64,000 nt of DNA, from the NCBI RefSeq assembly GCF_003026475.1, contig NZ_PYMC01000010.1, forward strand, positions 62,001-126,000, given 5' to 3'. Source of the DNA: Photobacterium lipolyticum (GTDB lineage Bacteria > Pseudomonadota > Gammaproteobacteria > Enterobacterales > Vibrionaceae). Both the position numbers and the translations under genes were made by a program. The notes beneath the pieces were generated by a model. That model was not told the origin of the DNA. It was given only the letters and a program-made list of their open reading frames with translations, and searched no databases. Below are positions 1 through 8,805 of the stretch, piece by piece; position 1 is the first letter of the stretch; each line of letters starts with the position of its first letter.

Positions 1-1
1 T

Positions 2-3000
2 TCTTTACTTACGGATTTGTTGGCTATTCATAACGCAGCCTTAACGCATTTTGCAGTTAAAGGGTTCCCGCCTTCTGAAATTTTCCATCTTACAAATGTG
101 TATCTTTTAGCCAGAGATAAGCTTTTGAGTTCTCCTGCGGGTTTTGCGCTCAAGCGACTTTTTCCTGAAATTTATGCGTATTTGAGTAAAACAGACAACG
201 CTCGGGCTTGGAAGGTGTGGAGGCGGCTTAGAAGAGGGTGCAGTCAATGGTTACTATTGGGTGCATGGAAAAATTATTGGTTACTACCTAAAAACAGCGA
301 ATCTTTTACTGCAGCACTTTCGTCATTGCTGAATGAACCAGACAATAAGTTTGGTGATTGGGATATTTTATTAACTAAGCAATCTAAGACGCCACCTTGG
401 TTGGCATCATTATATGCGCGAAGCACTTTACGAAATATCGATGACACACCCACACATATACTTGAGCATATTCCTTTGCCTTCAGGTTGGAAGACAGCCT
501 CACTGAAATCTGCCTTAAAAAAACACAACAATGCTCGCCCCTTTCCGTTGGAGATGCTTGATAAAAGAACACGTAATGTGCTTAAGCAGAATAAAATATA
601 TTCTGAAAAGTGGGCGGAGGAGACCCTATCCCCTACATGGGCCTGTTTTTTTAAGCTATGGCATCTTTCGCAGCCAAACCTTTCTCAACAAGATAGAGGT
701 AAAATATTCCATCTACTTGAGTGGTGCAAAGAGCGAGGTATTGAGGATCCATGGGCCATTACTTCAGTGCAGTTGTATAATGTATATGTGCCTGATGATC
801 AGACTGATTTTTACCATTATTTAAAGAAAGCTCAGCAAGAAACGGGCAATCCTAAATCAGATTTGGCTGTAATACACTGGACTAAACTTAATACTGTGTT
901 TAATAAAGTAGTTAACCAAGCCAAATTGCCAGATAGAGATGCTGACCTTATTACCACAGATAACCCTGCCAACCCGTTTGAAGGATTGCCTCAACCCTTT
1001 AAACGAAAAAACTCTAATGGGAATAAAACTCCTCGCAGCCGTCTACTTTCCGAACTTCAAGAAGAATTAGTAGAAGAGTTGCTAGGGCTGGAAACTCAGC
1101 AGCGCGAGGTTTATCTGCCTCTGCTTGATGAGAAAGGACAGCCACTACTGGATGACGAGGGATACCCAGTTCTGAGCCATGAACCAACACTAATTGAAGT
1201 TAAAGTGCCGACTTTTTCCTGGGCTAAAAAGTGGTCAGAAGAATCTACCTCAACAGGAAAGCGTTACAAAACACAGTCCCCTGAGTGGTATGAGCGCAAT
1301 GGTGTATGGCACTGGAATCCATCTGCAAGCGTGGCGCTAGCGATACTATTGCTAGTACCACTACGCGGCAAACAGGTGCGCTGGCTCGACCAGGGGCTGC
1401 TTGATCCGGAAGTGTTTGAACTTAGTTCTGGGAGGATGATTGAAAACACTCACCCTCTGGGACAGTTTCGTTATGCAAATGGTGAAAATCAGAAAGATTT
1501 CTATGGCTCGCTATCTGGGGTATTGCAGGTTCACTCTGATGAACTTAATGGGGCTATGGAGTCTGTAATCTGGAGTTCAACCAACAAAACCGCACTATGG
1601 GACGGCGTTAGTCGCACCGGCTATGCCCTCCCTTGGCCGGATGGCCAGGCTCTGATGCTGAGTGATGATGAAGAAATACGAAAGCGCGGCCAGCAATTGG
1701 CGAGAGTCTATGAGGTATTGCGATATCAGCATGAGTACATGGCAAAGCATGATCCGAACCCTAGCCCGATGAATTTTTCGCATGTCTCTGAGGACAAAAA
1801 AGACCTGCCTGTAGAGGAACACTTGCATCAAAACTTGCCATGGTTTGTGCCGTTGTGTCGTCAGTTAGGCAACGAAGTTAATGTAACCTGGCCTAATGGT
1901 GAGGTGCATCGAGCCAGCCAGCCAGTCAGCAAAGGTCATATCGAAAAGCTATATAATGCCTTGTGCCTTCATGTTGAGAAGAAACTTCGAAAAAAAGATA
2001 AACGTCTGGCTAATGTATCGTTGACAGTTGAGTCGAAAACTAGCACTTCTGTGAAAGGACATAAGGCTCGTTACGACATCCATTCGTTGCGTGTCGCGGG
2101 GATTAGTCGCCTGATTGAATTGGGTGTTCCTGCACACCTGGTGTCTGAGTATATTGCAGGACACCAGACTGTGGTAATGACCATGAATTACTTCCAGACT
2201 ACCCCAATGCACATGCGTAAGCAGTTGATGGAAGCCCTATTGAATGGAGACATTATCGATGGCTTTGAGGCAGTTGTTGAAAGGCTGGCCAATGCCAATG
2301 CCAATGCCAATAATGGATTATTGCCTCCAGGCAAACAATCTCGTGATCATGCAGAAGACTTACCAATAGATTTTGCTGCTATTGCGCCGGTACCTGGCGG
2401 TATTTGCTTAATGGGAGGAGAAGGCTCACGTTGTGATGTTTGTGCGGTCAAATACCGAGAAGACGAGAGAGGCCAGGTCGTTGCTGAATATGTTCAGCAA
2501 CTTGGAGGTTGCGCTGGCGGTCGATTTTATCGTACCGGGCCAGATTTCAATATGCAGCAGGCGCTGGAAGCCAACAAGCTTATGGTTTTGTTGCGTCAGA
2601 AGGCTCGTGAGCGTAAGGCCGCAATAGAAGAGTTGAAGGCACTGAATGACCAGATCCGTGAACTTGAGATGGATATCGAGATGGGTTGTAACTACCAGCC
2701 CCTGGCAAAGATGCAAAAGCAACTGGATAACCTGAAACTTCGTCATCGAGGTGCAAAGAACCGCTTAAATGAAATGAATGAGTTACAGGCTCCTTTGATT
2801 GCTCAGTGGTATCAGCGTTGGCAGGACTTCACTGATTCGAAAGAGCTGGAAGCCGAACTTGCCAACGAGGAAGCATCAGGTCAGATGGTGCTGATAGGTG
2901 ATAGTGAGTACGTTGATTTCACTCCAGAAATTGCTGCAAGTAATGATTTTGGGTTGGTAAGAACAGTGCTGGAGCAGGCATTGTGTTACAAGCGTACCGG

Positions 3001-3367
3001 TATAACCATGCCTGAAGACTGCAGGATGCTGGTAGATCAGTTTTTGAATCGTATCTTTGCAATAGAAGACCCGCAGTTGCTGATGCTGTTTAATCAGCCT
3101 CGTTCGGCTCAGGAGCAAGACTATCTGTCTGGAATGCTGGCTAATTTGGTATCTACTGTATTTGGTGATGACAAAGTGCAACTCGCATCCGAAGGTGGAC
3201 TAAAACTCGGCTTCAATAGCGAGCTGAAAGAAAGCGTTAAGGCCTTGTGTGAAAAGCCTAGCCTACTTGCGATGCCTGATCATCGTGGCAAGTTCAGTAA
3301 CTTGCAGCCAATTGAAATTCGGGTCGAGCAATCCGAAGCCGAGTCACCTGCCCTGGAGCATTTCTAA
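2..3367 (+). CDS. Large tyrosine recombinase, GmtZ-like (VPA1269 family), 5'-partial
   Basis: The frame is open to the left window edge, so the true start is outside; residue numbers below count from the TTG at 17. The core carries the tyrosine-recombinase set: Arg450 in VPLRGKQV, His689 and Arg692 in HSLR, His716 in AGHQT and the nucleophile candidate Tyr725 in MNYF. About 90 residues later comes a Cys cluster (GGICLMGG, CDVC, LGGCAGG) that looks like a zinc-binding site, then a long coiled coil. More than 1100 residues is far beyond an ordinary phage integrase and fits the giant integrase of gamma-mobile-trio elements. It probably moves the island. The stop overlaps the next ATG (TAATG), so translation is likely coupled. 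The recombinase call is firm; the GmtZ name is from memory of the family and less sure. Confidence 0.75.
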   Translation, partial: SLLTDLLAIHNAALTHFAVKGFPPSEIFHLTNVYLLARDKLLSSPAGFALKRLFPEIYAYLSKTDNARAWKVWRRLRRGCSQWLLLGAWKNYWLLPKNSESFTAALSSLLNEPDNKFGDWDILLTKQSKTPPWLASLYARSTLRNIDDTPTHILEHIPLPSGWKTASLKSALKKHNNARPFPLEMLDKRTRNVLKQNKIYSEKWAEETLSPTWACFFKLWHLSQPNLSQQDRGKIFHLLEWCKERGIEDPWAITSVQLYNVYVPDDQTDFYHYLKKAQQETGNPKSDLAVIHWTKLNTVFNKVVNQAKLPDRDADLITTDNPANPFEGLPQPFKRKNSNGNKTPRSRLLSELQEELVEELLGLETQQREVYLPLLDEKGQPLLDDEGYPVLSHEPTLIEVKVPTFSWAKKWSEESTSTGKRYKTQSPEWYERNGVWHWNPSASVALAILLLVPLRGKQVRWLDQGLLDPEVFELSSGRMIENTHPLGQFRYANGENQKDFYGSLSGVLQVHSDELNGAMESVIWSSTNKTALWDGVSRTGYALPWPDGQALMLSDDEEIRKRGQQLARVYEVLRYQHEYMAKHDPNPSPMNFSHVSEDKKDLPVEEHLHQNLPWFVPLCRQLGNEVNVTWPNGEVHRASQPVSKGHIEKLYNALCLHVEKKLRKKDKRLANVSLTVESKTSTSVKGHKARYDIHSLRVAGISRLIELGVPAHLVSEYIAGHQTVVMTMNYFQTTPMHMRKQLMEALLNGDIIDGFEAVVERLANANANANNGLLPPGKQSRDHAEDLPIDFAAIAPVPGGICLMGGEGSRCDVCAVKYREDERGQVVAEYVQQLGGCAGGRFYRTGPDFNMQQALEANKLMVLLRQKARERKAAIEELKALNDQIRELEMDIEMGCNYQPLAKMQKQLDNLKLRHRGAKNRLNEMNELQAPLIAQWYQRWQDFTDSKELEAELANEEASGQMVLIGDSEYVDFTPEIAASNDFGLVRTVLEQALCYKRTGITMPEDCRMLVDQFLNRIFAIEDPQLLMLFNQPRSAQEQDYLSGMLANLVSTVFGDDKVQLASEGGLKLGFNSELKESVKALCEKPSLLAMPDHRGKFSNLQPIEIRVEQSEAESPALEHF

Positions 3368-4155
3368 TGAGCGTATTACCAACATTATCTCAGACTGCTA
3401 GTGAGCTATTGCATCAAATGCTTGCGGCCAAAGATGCCAGTCCAAAGCTGAAAAGCACACTTGAGAAGGCCCGGAAAGCCTGTGATGTAATTGAGCAAGC
3501 TGGCGGGAAAATGAATTTCAGAACAATCGCCAAGATCGGTACGGATAATTTCGGCGGGCCTTCCTATAGCACTATTGCCAATACTGATGCTAAGGCAAAG
3601 CCGTATGTTGATTTGCGTATAGCTGAGTATGCACAAAAGCAAAAGAAAGGTGTTAGTCAGCCTAAAAAATCAACTAGTAAGCGTATTATTGATACGAGCA
3701 CGCTTGATCCGGTAACGAGTCGCATGGTGCATGATCTTCAGCAGCGCAACCAAATGCTGGAAGAAATGCTGAAGGATTTAAAAGACCGAGCGCTTATGGA
3801 AACACGTAAGTCGCCTCATCGTACAGCAGAAGCTATCGCGCTGGGTGTAGACCCGGCAACTGGCAGCCTGGCAATTCCTGAGCGAAAAGAAAATGAGGTC
3901 AATGAGCAAGATCATCCAGCTCTATTGGAGAGTTCTACTTCAAGTTGCCCGACTGAAGTTGTTGAGGTGGTTAGACGACTTCTAACACTGGTTGACCCAG
4001 ATGATCCTCTCAAAAATACAGCGCAGCTATCTTGGACTAAGCATCGTGATTACACCTACCTCCTGGCCGACCAAGATTTTGGTAAACAAACACTGATATC
4101 ACCTCGTGAATTACCTGTAATTGCTAAATGGTTAGAGGGAAACAACAATGACTGA
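3367..4155 (+). CDS. GmtX-like accessory protein of the recombinase operon
   Basis: This 262-aa protein starts on the ATG that overlaps the recombinase stop by one base. The N-terminal ~90 residues (SPKLKSTLEKARKACDVIE, then a MNFRTIAKIG stretch and FGGPSYSTIANTD) read like the small helical DNA-binding proteins that accompany large tyrosine recombinases, where an 'IxxIG..FGGPS..TIxN' pattern precedes a short tail. The middle (residues 115 to 145) is predicted coiled coil, and the C-terminal part carries no motif I recognise. Position directly after the giant integrase matches GmtX of gamma-mobile-trio elements. No catalytic residues are evident, so a structural or DNA-binding role in integration is an inference. 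Confidence 0.55.
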   Translation: MSVLPTLSQTASELLHQMLAAKDASPKLKSTLEKARKACDVIEQAGGKMNFRTIAKIGTDNFGGPSYSTIANTDAKAKPYVDLRIAEYAQKQKKGVSQPKKSTSKRIIDTSTLDPVTSRMVHDLQQRNQMLEEMLKDLKDRALMETRKSPHRTAEAIALGVDPATGSLAIPERKENEVNEQDHPALLESSTSSCPTEVVEVVRRLLTLVDPDDPLKNTAQLSWTKHRDYTYLLADQDFGKQTLISPRELPVIAKWLEGNNND

Positions 4156-4714
4156 AGCCATTTCTCCAGAAGCAATTTTGAAATTCGAGCAAGCTAAGGA
4201 GCACAAGGCGGGCATTAATGGCGGAGCTGCCGCAGGTGTGGCCGCAAAAGCTGTTTGGGATGCTTATATCCGAACTAAAACGGATGACGACTGGCGACAG
4301 ATGGTGCTGCCTACAGGGCAGTTTGCAGGGCACTTAGATAAGTCAAGTATGGCGGATGAGTGTGAGATTACTCGAAACGTGTTTCGCTCAAAGAAAGACC
4401 GTGACGGTAATGAGATATGTGCCATTTTGAACTCCCTGCACGCCCTGGAGGCCGGTTTAAGGAAGCGTGGGGTCTTGCCTCCACTTGTTGACAAAAAGCC
4501 TGCAGGAAGTGATTCAGACGCTTCAGGGGAAATCCCAAAGCGTGATACAAGCGACCGAAAATCAGCCAAGATAAAAGGCGACCTCAAGGCAGCAAACGAA
4601 GAAATTGCTCGCCTAAGAATTAAGGTTGAGTTGCTTGAAGATGAATTGAAGAAACATCAAGGGCTTGAATGTATTGCGCAGGCAATGAATGACCTGATGA
4701 GGATTCCACAATGA
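4148..4714 (+). CDS. Unrecognised coiled-coil protein in the recombinase operon
   Basis: A 188-aa protein whose ATG lies 8 bases inside the upstream gene, so it is almost certainly cotranslated with it. The N-terminal half is an Ala/Gly-containing helical region (residues 10 to 45) followed by a possible folded segment. The C-terminal 50 residues form a clear heptad coiled coil (from KIKGDLKAANEEIARLR onward), suggesting it oligomerises or docks on a partner. No enzyme motif is visible. Sharing an operon with a tyrosine recombinase and a helicase points to island maintenance or transfer rather than cargo, but this is only context. I do not recognise the family. Confidence 0.6.
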   Translation: MTEAISPEAILKFEQAKEHKAGINGGAAAGVAAKAVWDAYIRTKTDDDWRQMVLPTGQFAGHLDKSSMADECEITRNVFRSKKDRDGNEICAILNSLHALEAGLRKRGVLPPLVDKKPAGSDSDASGEIPKRDTSDRKSAKIKGDLKAANEEIARLRIKVELLEDELKKHQGLECIAQAMNDLMRIPQ

Positions 4715-6987
4715 TCACCAACCAGATAAATGGAAGTTTCCAGGGGTTGATCAAGGTTAATTCGGTAAACCGCAAATATGAGAGCAAGCGGTTCGTCAGC
4801 TTCTTTGCTGTGGGTATTAACCCTCGAGGTAAGATCAGTGACACCCGCGGCATGTTTCAGGTATACCGATTGCCACGACATAAATTGTGCGGTAATTCGC
4901 TTGAAGTCGGTCAGTTCTGGCATGTTAAAGCTGATGTAAAAATCGAACCAAATGTTGCGCAAGACGGGGCTGTCTACTCCACATATCATCTTGTTAACGT
5001 CAAAGATATGTTCCTGACAAGACCGTCTGGTAAGCATATTGTTTGGCATCTAACAAAGGGGAAGGCATACAAAGGGATAGGCAAAGACAAAGCGAACGAA
5101 TTGTGGCGTGTCTTTGGTGACAAGCTGTACCAGGTTCTTGATGAAGGCGACAAAGATCAATTGTGCAAGAAGTGCGACAAGATAACTGAGCGTACTGCTC
5201 AGATCTTGGTTGATGCATGGAAAGCGAATGGTGACTCAGCAAAAGTATTCAAGTGGTTCGCAAAGCATGAATTTGACGGTGAACTGGCGCAGGCGGTTTA
5301 TGACTTTCACGGAAGTCACACGATCAAAGCGATTGAGGAAAACCCTTACCGTCTACTGTCATTTGTTGATGATAAGGCAGCTACGTTTAGGAAAATCGAT
5401 GAATTTTCGCAGGAAACATTCAAGATCGATACTTGTGACGATCGTAGGCTAATGGCCGCTGTTGAGCAGTCCCTCTGGGCTTTGTTCACCAATGGAGGAC
5501 ATACTGCCTGCACCTATGGACAGTTGAAGGTTGAGCTTGATAAGAGACTGACAGACTTTGTGCCAGGTGCTATCGCAAGAGTCAAGGCAATAGATGGCTG
5601 CCGGGTACTGTTAACTGAGGATGATTGTTCGGACTATCTACGGTTGCTCGAACCAGCTCTAATGGAGCAGGTTGTTGCGCGGAGGATTGGAAGCTTAGTG
5701 GTTGGGAATAACAGTCCTATCTTGAATAGTGAAGATATTAAACAAACTATCACTGAGTTTGAGCGCTCTGAGGGTTTTGTCCTAAATGAGGCACAAAGGC
5801 TTTCGGTGAGCACTTGCCTAGCCAATAAATTTTCGATCATTACAGGCGGAGCCGGTGTTGGAAAGACAACAGTGCTAAAGGCTGTGTATAAACTGCTTGA
5901 TCGTGCCGGCTATGCACGTGTCCAGATTGCTTTGTCAGGACGAGCAGCAAGGGAAATGACTAGGGCGACTGGTGAAGAAAGCTTAACCATTGCTCGTTAT
6001 CTATCTCGGTTTGATTGGGATAAGGATGCTCCAGATAAGGCATACCTGGTTATTGACGAAACAAGCATGGTTGATATCCATCTCATGTACAAGATAGTTC
6101 GACATACACCTGAGCATATTCGAATTGTGTTGATTGGAGACCCGTTTCAGATTCCACCTGTTGGCCCGGGACTTGTGCTGCACGAGTTGGTCAATGCAGA
6201 GTACATGCCGTGTACTGAACTGACTATCGTAAAGCGTCAAGGCGCAAACAGCGACATTCCTGTGCTCGCAAAGCAGGTTCGAGATGGTGAATGGCCGCAG
6301 TTGCCCGTAGTGCCGACTGGGGATGTTTCATTCCTGCCCTGTGCAAAGGATGACTATATTGGACATGTGCTAGATCTTCTTGCTGAAAGCTCGCATAGCA
6401 CTCAAGTGCTTTGCATGCAGAATAACATTAGAAATAAAATAAATGAGCTGGCGCAACAGCGATTCCGCTCTGCTGATAAAGAGCTAGTGCTGTATTACGA
6501 TGAAGGCTATGTTGAAAGAAGTGGTCTACGCCTACATGACCCTGTCATGTGTAATCGAAACCGCTATGATCTCGACCTTCAGAATGGCTCGATGGGAAAG
6601 ATTGTTGCTGTCTATGACGAAGGGAAGACGGTCGAGTTAAAAGACGACGATACCATCACGATTATTACCAGCTTTGGTCGTATTTCGTGGGACGATGGGC
6701 TGGATCGGGAGATTACAGTAGATCTTGTGGATGATATGGAACTGGCTTACGCAATCACGGTACACAAATCACAGGGCTCACAGTTTCCTCGCGTCATTGT
6801 TCCAATATTTAACTCCATAATTCTTGATCGTACCTTGATATATACTGCTATTACCCGCGCTCAAAGCCAGGTCATCATGATCGGCGACGAAACTGCAGCC
6901 CGGCGTGCAACTAAAGCTGAGCCAAAAGCATTCTTGCGACAAGTGATGCTAGCGAGGTCAATTCAGGCGCTGCTAGAAGCAGCCTAA
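4711..6987 (+). CDS. RecD-like superfamily 1 DNA helicase
   Basis: A 758-aa SF1B helicase. An N-terminal ~370-residue region of RecD2-like accessory folds precedes the motor. Walker A is GGAGVGKTT near residue 380, Walker B is VIDETSMVD near residue 450, and the C-terminal RecA-like half ends with AITVHKSQGSQF (~residue 685) and YTAITRAQ (~715), the UvrD_C_2 signatures of RecD/TraA-type enzymes. Its ATG overlaps the upstream TGA by four bases (ATGA), completing a four-gene coupled operon with the recombinase. It probably unwinds or processes DNA during excision, replication or transfer of the island; a role in anti-phage defence is an alternative. No nuclease domain is seen. Confidence 0.85.
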   Translation: MITNQINGSFQGLIKVNSVNRKYESKRFVSFFAVGINPRGKISDTRGMFQVYRLPRHKLCGNSLEVGQFWHVKADVKIEPNVAQDGAVYSTYHLVNVKDMFLTRPSGKHIVWHLTKGKAYKGIGKDKANELWRVFGDKLYQVLDEGDKDQLCKKCDKITERTAQILVDAWKANGDSAKVFKWFAKHEFDGELAQAVYDFHGSHTIKAIEENPYRLLSFVDDKAATFRKIDEFSQETFKIDTCDDRRLMAAVEQSLWALFTNGGHTACTYGQLKVELDKRLTDFVPGAIARVKAIDGCRVLLTEDDCSDYLRLLEPALMEQVVARRIGSLVVGNNSPILNSEDIKQTITEFERSEGFVLNEAQRLSVSTCLANKFSIITGGAGVGKTTVLKAVYKLLDRAGYARVQIALSGRAAREMTRATGEESLTIARYLSRFDWDKDAPDKAYLVIDETSMVDIHLMYKIVRHTPEHIRIVLIGDPFQIPPVGPGLVLHELVNAEYMPCTELTIVKRQGANSDIPVLAKQVRDGEWPQLPVVPTGDVSFLPCAKDDYIGHVLDLLAESSHSTQVLCMQNNIRNKINELAQQRFRSADKELVLYYDEGYVERSGLRLHDPVMCNRNRYDLDLQNGSMGKIVAVYDEGKTVELKDDDTITIITSFGRISWDDGLDREITVDLVDDMELAYAITVHKSQGSQFPRVIVPIFNSIILDRTLIYTAITRAQSQVIMIGDETAARRATKAEPKAFLRQVMLARSIQALLEAA

Positions 6988-7015
6988 AGTCTGACTATCG
7001 TCATCTTGAATACAA

Positions 7016-7044
7016 ATAAAAGGTCGCCAATTGAGGTCTTTTTT
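7016..7044 (+). terminator. Weak candidate terminator after the recombinase-helicase operon
   Basis: AAAAGGTC and GAGGTCTTTT can pair with two G-T wobbles around a short loop, followed by six T. It would end the four-gene operon about 30 bases after the helicase stop. The stem is imperfect, so confidence is low. Confidence 0.35.
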
Positions 7045-7106
7045 GTATATGAACTACTTAGGTTGGGTGTATTATCCAAACTCTAACCTATTGTCAGGAT
7101 TGATAA

Positions 7107-7991
7107 ATGACCACGCCTATTGTACTTACGCTCCAGCGACATGCTCTCGATAATCAATTTCCAATAACAGAGCTGCTTCGTATGGCTTATGCGGCTGCAG
7201 TAAAGTTAAACTTGAGTGATTTTCAGGAGTGGGCTGGTCGTGAGCTTAATGGATATGGAAAAAATGAAGTTCCAGATTATCGCTCCGTCAAAGGAAATCT
7301 TCGAGCGTTTAATCAATTTAGAGGCTGGATACCGGTTCAGATGCCTGACAATGAGTGGGATCGTACCGTTTCAACTTACAACAACGGTCAATCTATTGCT
7401 GAAGTGGAACAGCTAGCATCCGCAAATGGAACGATTACTGTCGATTTTCCAGTAGAGAGGGCTCTTCTTCTGCAGGAAATATTCAACTTCGATGGTGAAT
7501 TTAGGATCTTTATTGGTCACGCTGCGATGGAAAATATTCTCAGTGCCGTTCGCAATCGAATTCTCGAGTGGGCATTGCAGTTGGAATCCGATGGCATTCT
7601 TGGTGATGGCATTTCGTTTAGCAGAGAGGAAAAGGAGAAGGCTAAAGTGTCTGGTAATATCCACATTGGAAATTTCCAAGGTGTTCTTGGGGATGTATCG
7701 GAAAGTACGGTTACTCAGAACCTGAATCTTACAGTGAGTCAGGGTGACTTCGATCAGTTAGCCGATGTTTTACGCAGTCACAAAGTACCTTTCGATGATA
7801 TTGCCGAGCTAAAGACAGCTATCGAAGAGGATGGTTATGTTGACGGCAAATCCGGCCTCGGTAAAAAAGTTAGTGGTTGGATTGGAAAGATGACAGTCAA
7901 GGCGTGCGATGGTAGCTGGAATATGGCTATAGCAACGGCTGCTAATGTGCTGGGTACTGCAGTTAATGGATACTACGGAATTGGAGTGTAG
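7107..7991 (+). CDS. AbiTii-domain protein, putative abortive-infection cargo
   Basis: A 294-aa protein. The first ~85 residues match the AbiTii domain pattern: a leading helix with LQRHALD, then ITELLRMAYAAAVKLNL and the diagnostic EWAGRELNGYG, followed by VPDYR and a promoter-proximal beta region. The domain is found in proteins linked to abortive-infection phage resistance, mechanism unknown. The C-terminal half includes a HIGNFQGVLGDV segment and a helical tail with small-residue repeats (ATAANVLGTAVNGYYGIGV) that could insert in a membrane. It has its own promoter space (119 bases after the helicase) and its own terminator, so it is a stand-alone cargo gene. The domain assignment is by pattern recall; the defence role is inference. 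Confidence 0.65.
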   Translation: MTTPIVLTLQRHALDNQFPITELLRMAYAAAVKLNLSDFQEWAGRELNGYGKNEVPDYRSVKGNLRAFNQFRGWIPVQMPDNEWDRTVSTYNNGQSIAEVEQLASANGTITVDFPVERALLLQEIFNFDGEFRIFIGHAAMENILSAVRNRILEWALQLESDGILGDGISFSREEKEKAKVSGNIHIGNFQGVLGDVSESTVTQNLNLTVSQGDFDQLADVLRSHKVPFDDIAELKTAIEEDGYVDGKSGLGKKVSGWIGKMTVKACDGSWNMAIATAANVLGTAVNGYYGIGV

Positions 7992-8018
7992 TGGATATAC
8001 TCTAAGCCGCAGCTTAGT

Positions 8019-8042
8019 AAGGTCGCCTGGCGGCCTTTTTTG
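8019..8042 (+). terminator. Rho-independent terminator of the AbiTii gene
   Basis: AAGGTCGC and GCGGCCTT form an 8-bp stem (one T-G wobble) with a 3-base loop, followed by a run of T. It lies 28 bases after the AbiTii stop codon. Confidence 0.8.
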
Positions 8043-8375
8043 AAGGCAAGAATGCCACCGCAGCTTTAACCTAGCTCGATACCTGGTACGGCCTTATCTC
8101 TGAAAATCCAGTGAGCTATACAGATATTTGATATCAAAACGGGGCTTTTGGCTCATTTTTTGTCTCAAATGAATACTATGATTTACGCTCTTGGAATTGC
8201 CCTCAAACCGTTGTTAACTTTCAGGCATCGACTTAGCTTGGTACCCAAAAGGTGGACTATGGGCTTTTGAGGCGCTGGAAAGGCTGTTTTAGGTGCCTAA
8301 GTTGCCTATATACCATAATAGATATAATGACTGCAGTATTTTGAGGGTACAAGTGACATTTTAATCTGAGATATA
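8043..8375. other. Gene-free island segment, left of the MITE
   Basis: About 330 bases with no convincing ORF on either strand. There are AT-rich stretches and a possible -10 (TATAAT near 8326), but no tandem repeat, tRNA-like fold or clear inverted repeat was found. It may hold a promoter for an unannotated small RNA; nothing in the sequence proves this. Confidence 0.4.
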
Positions 8376-8520
8376 GGTAAGTAATCAGGGCAAACGCATG
8401 AACATCACAAAGATCATTGCAATCAGATGGATACATCTAACCTAAAAAATAGCGCAGTGTAGCAAAATATTGATTTAACATGATATTGCATTTGTCGTGC
8501 GTTCGCCCTGGGTAAGTAAT
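8376..8520. mobile_element. 125-bp MITE with ISAs1-like ends and 10-bp target duplication
   Basis: The element spans 8386 to 8510. Its left end begins CAGGGCAAACGCATGA and its right end, read inward on the other strand, begins CAGGGCGAACGCACGA, giving 13 matches in 16. It is flanked on both sides by the identical 10-mer GGTAAGTAAT (8376-8385 and 8511-8520). Terminal CAGGG and 8-10 bp target duplications are features of the ISAs1 family. The interior has no ORF, so it is a non-autonomous miniature element that would be mobilised by a transposase encoded elsewhere. Perfect duplications suggest recent insertion. Confidence 0.8.
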
Positions 8521-8805
8521 AGGGAGACAAAGCTAAGCATCGTACTATGCCTAAAAAATCAAATTAATTAACAATTAGCAGAGGCTTCCTTATAAAGGAG
8601 TTAAAGAATAAGTACGCATGTTTATATGACCCACTTAACGTAACTTGGTTCTTTCCTAACCCCAAGACGAAAGAGGCAGAGGGCTTAATGCCAAGGTATT
8701 GTTTTTAAGGTAAAATAGTGATAAAACACACCTTACATACCGTCGTGAATGTATGACTAAATGCTTCTACTCTGAAAATCAACATTTTTATAAATTAGGA
8801 ATCAA
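8521..8805. other. Gene-free segment between the MITE and the membrane-protein gene
   Basis: About 285 bases of AT-rich DNA with no supported ORF. AAAGGAG near 8597 resembles a ribosome-binding site but is followed only by very short frames. The last 60 bases probably contain the promoter for the gene starting at 8806. Confidence 0.35.

Noticed and set aside
8043-8375. Retron msr/msd-like or tRNA-like RNA in the gap after AbiTii
   Set aside because: No reverse transcriptase gene, conserved guanosine-bearing stem or cloverleaf could be identified.
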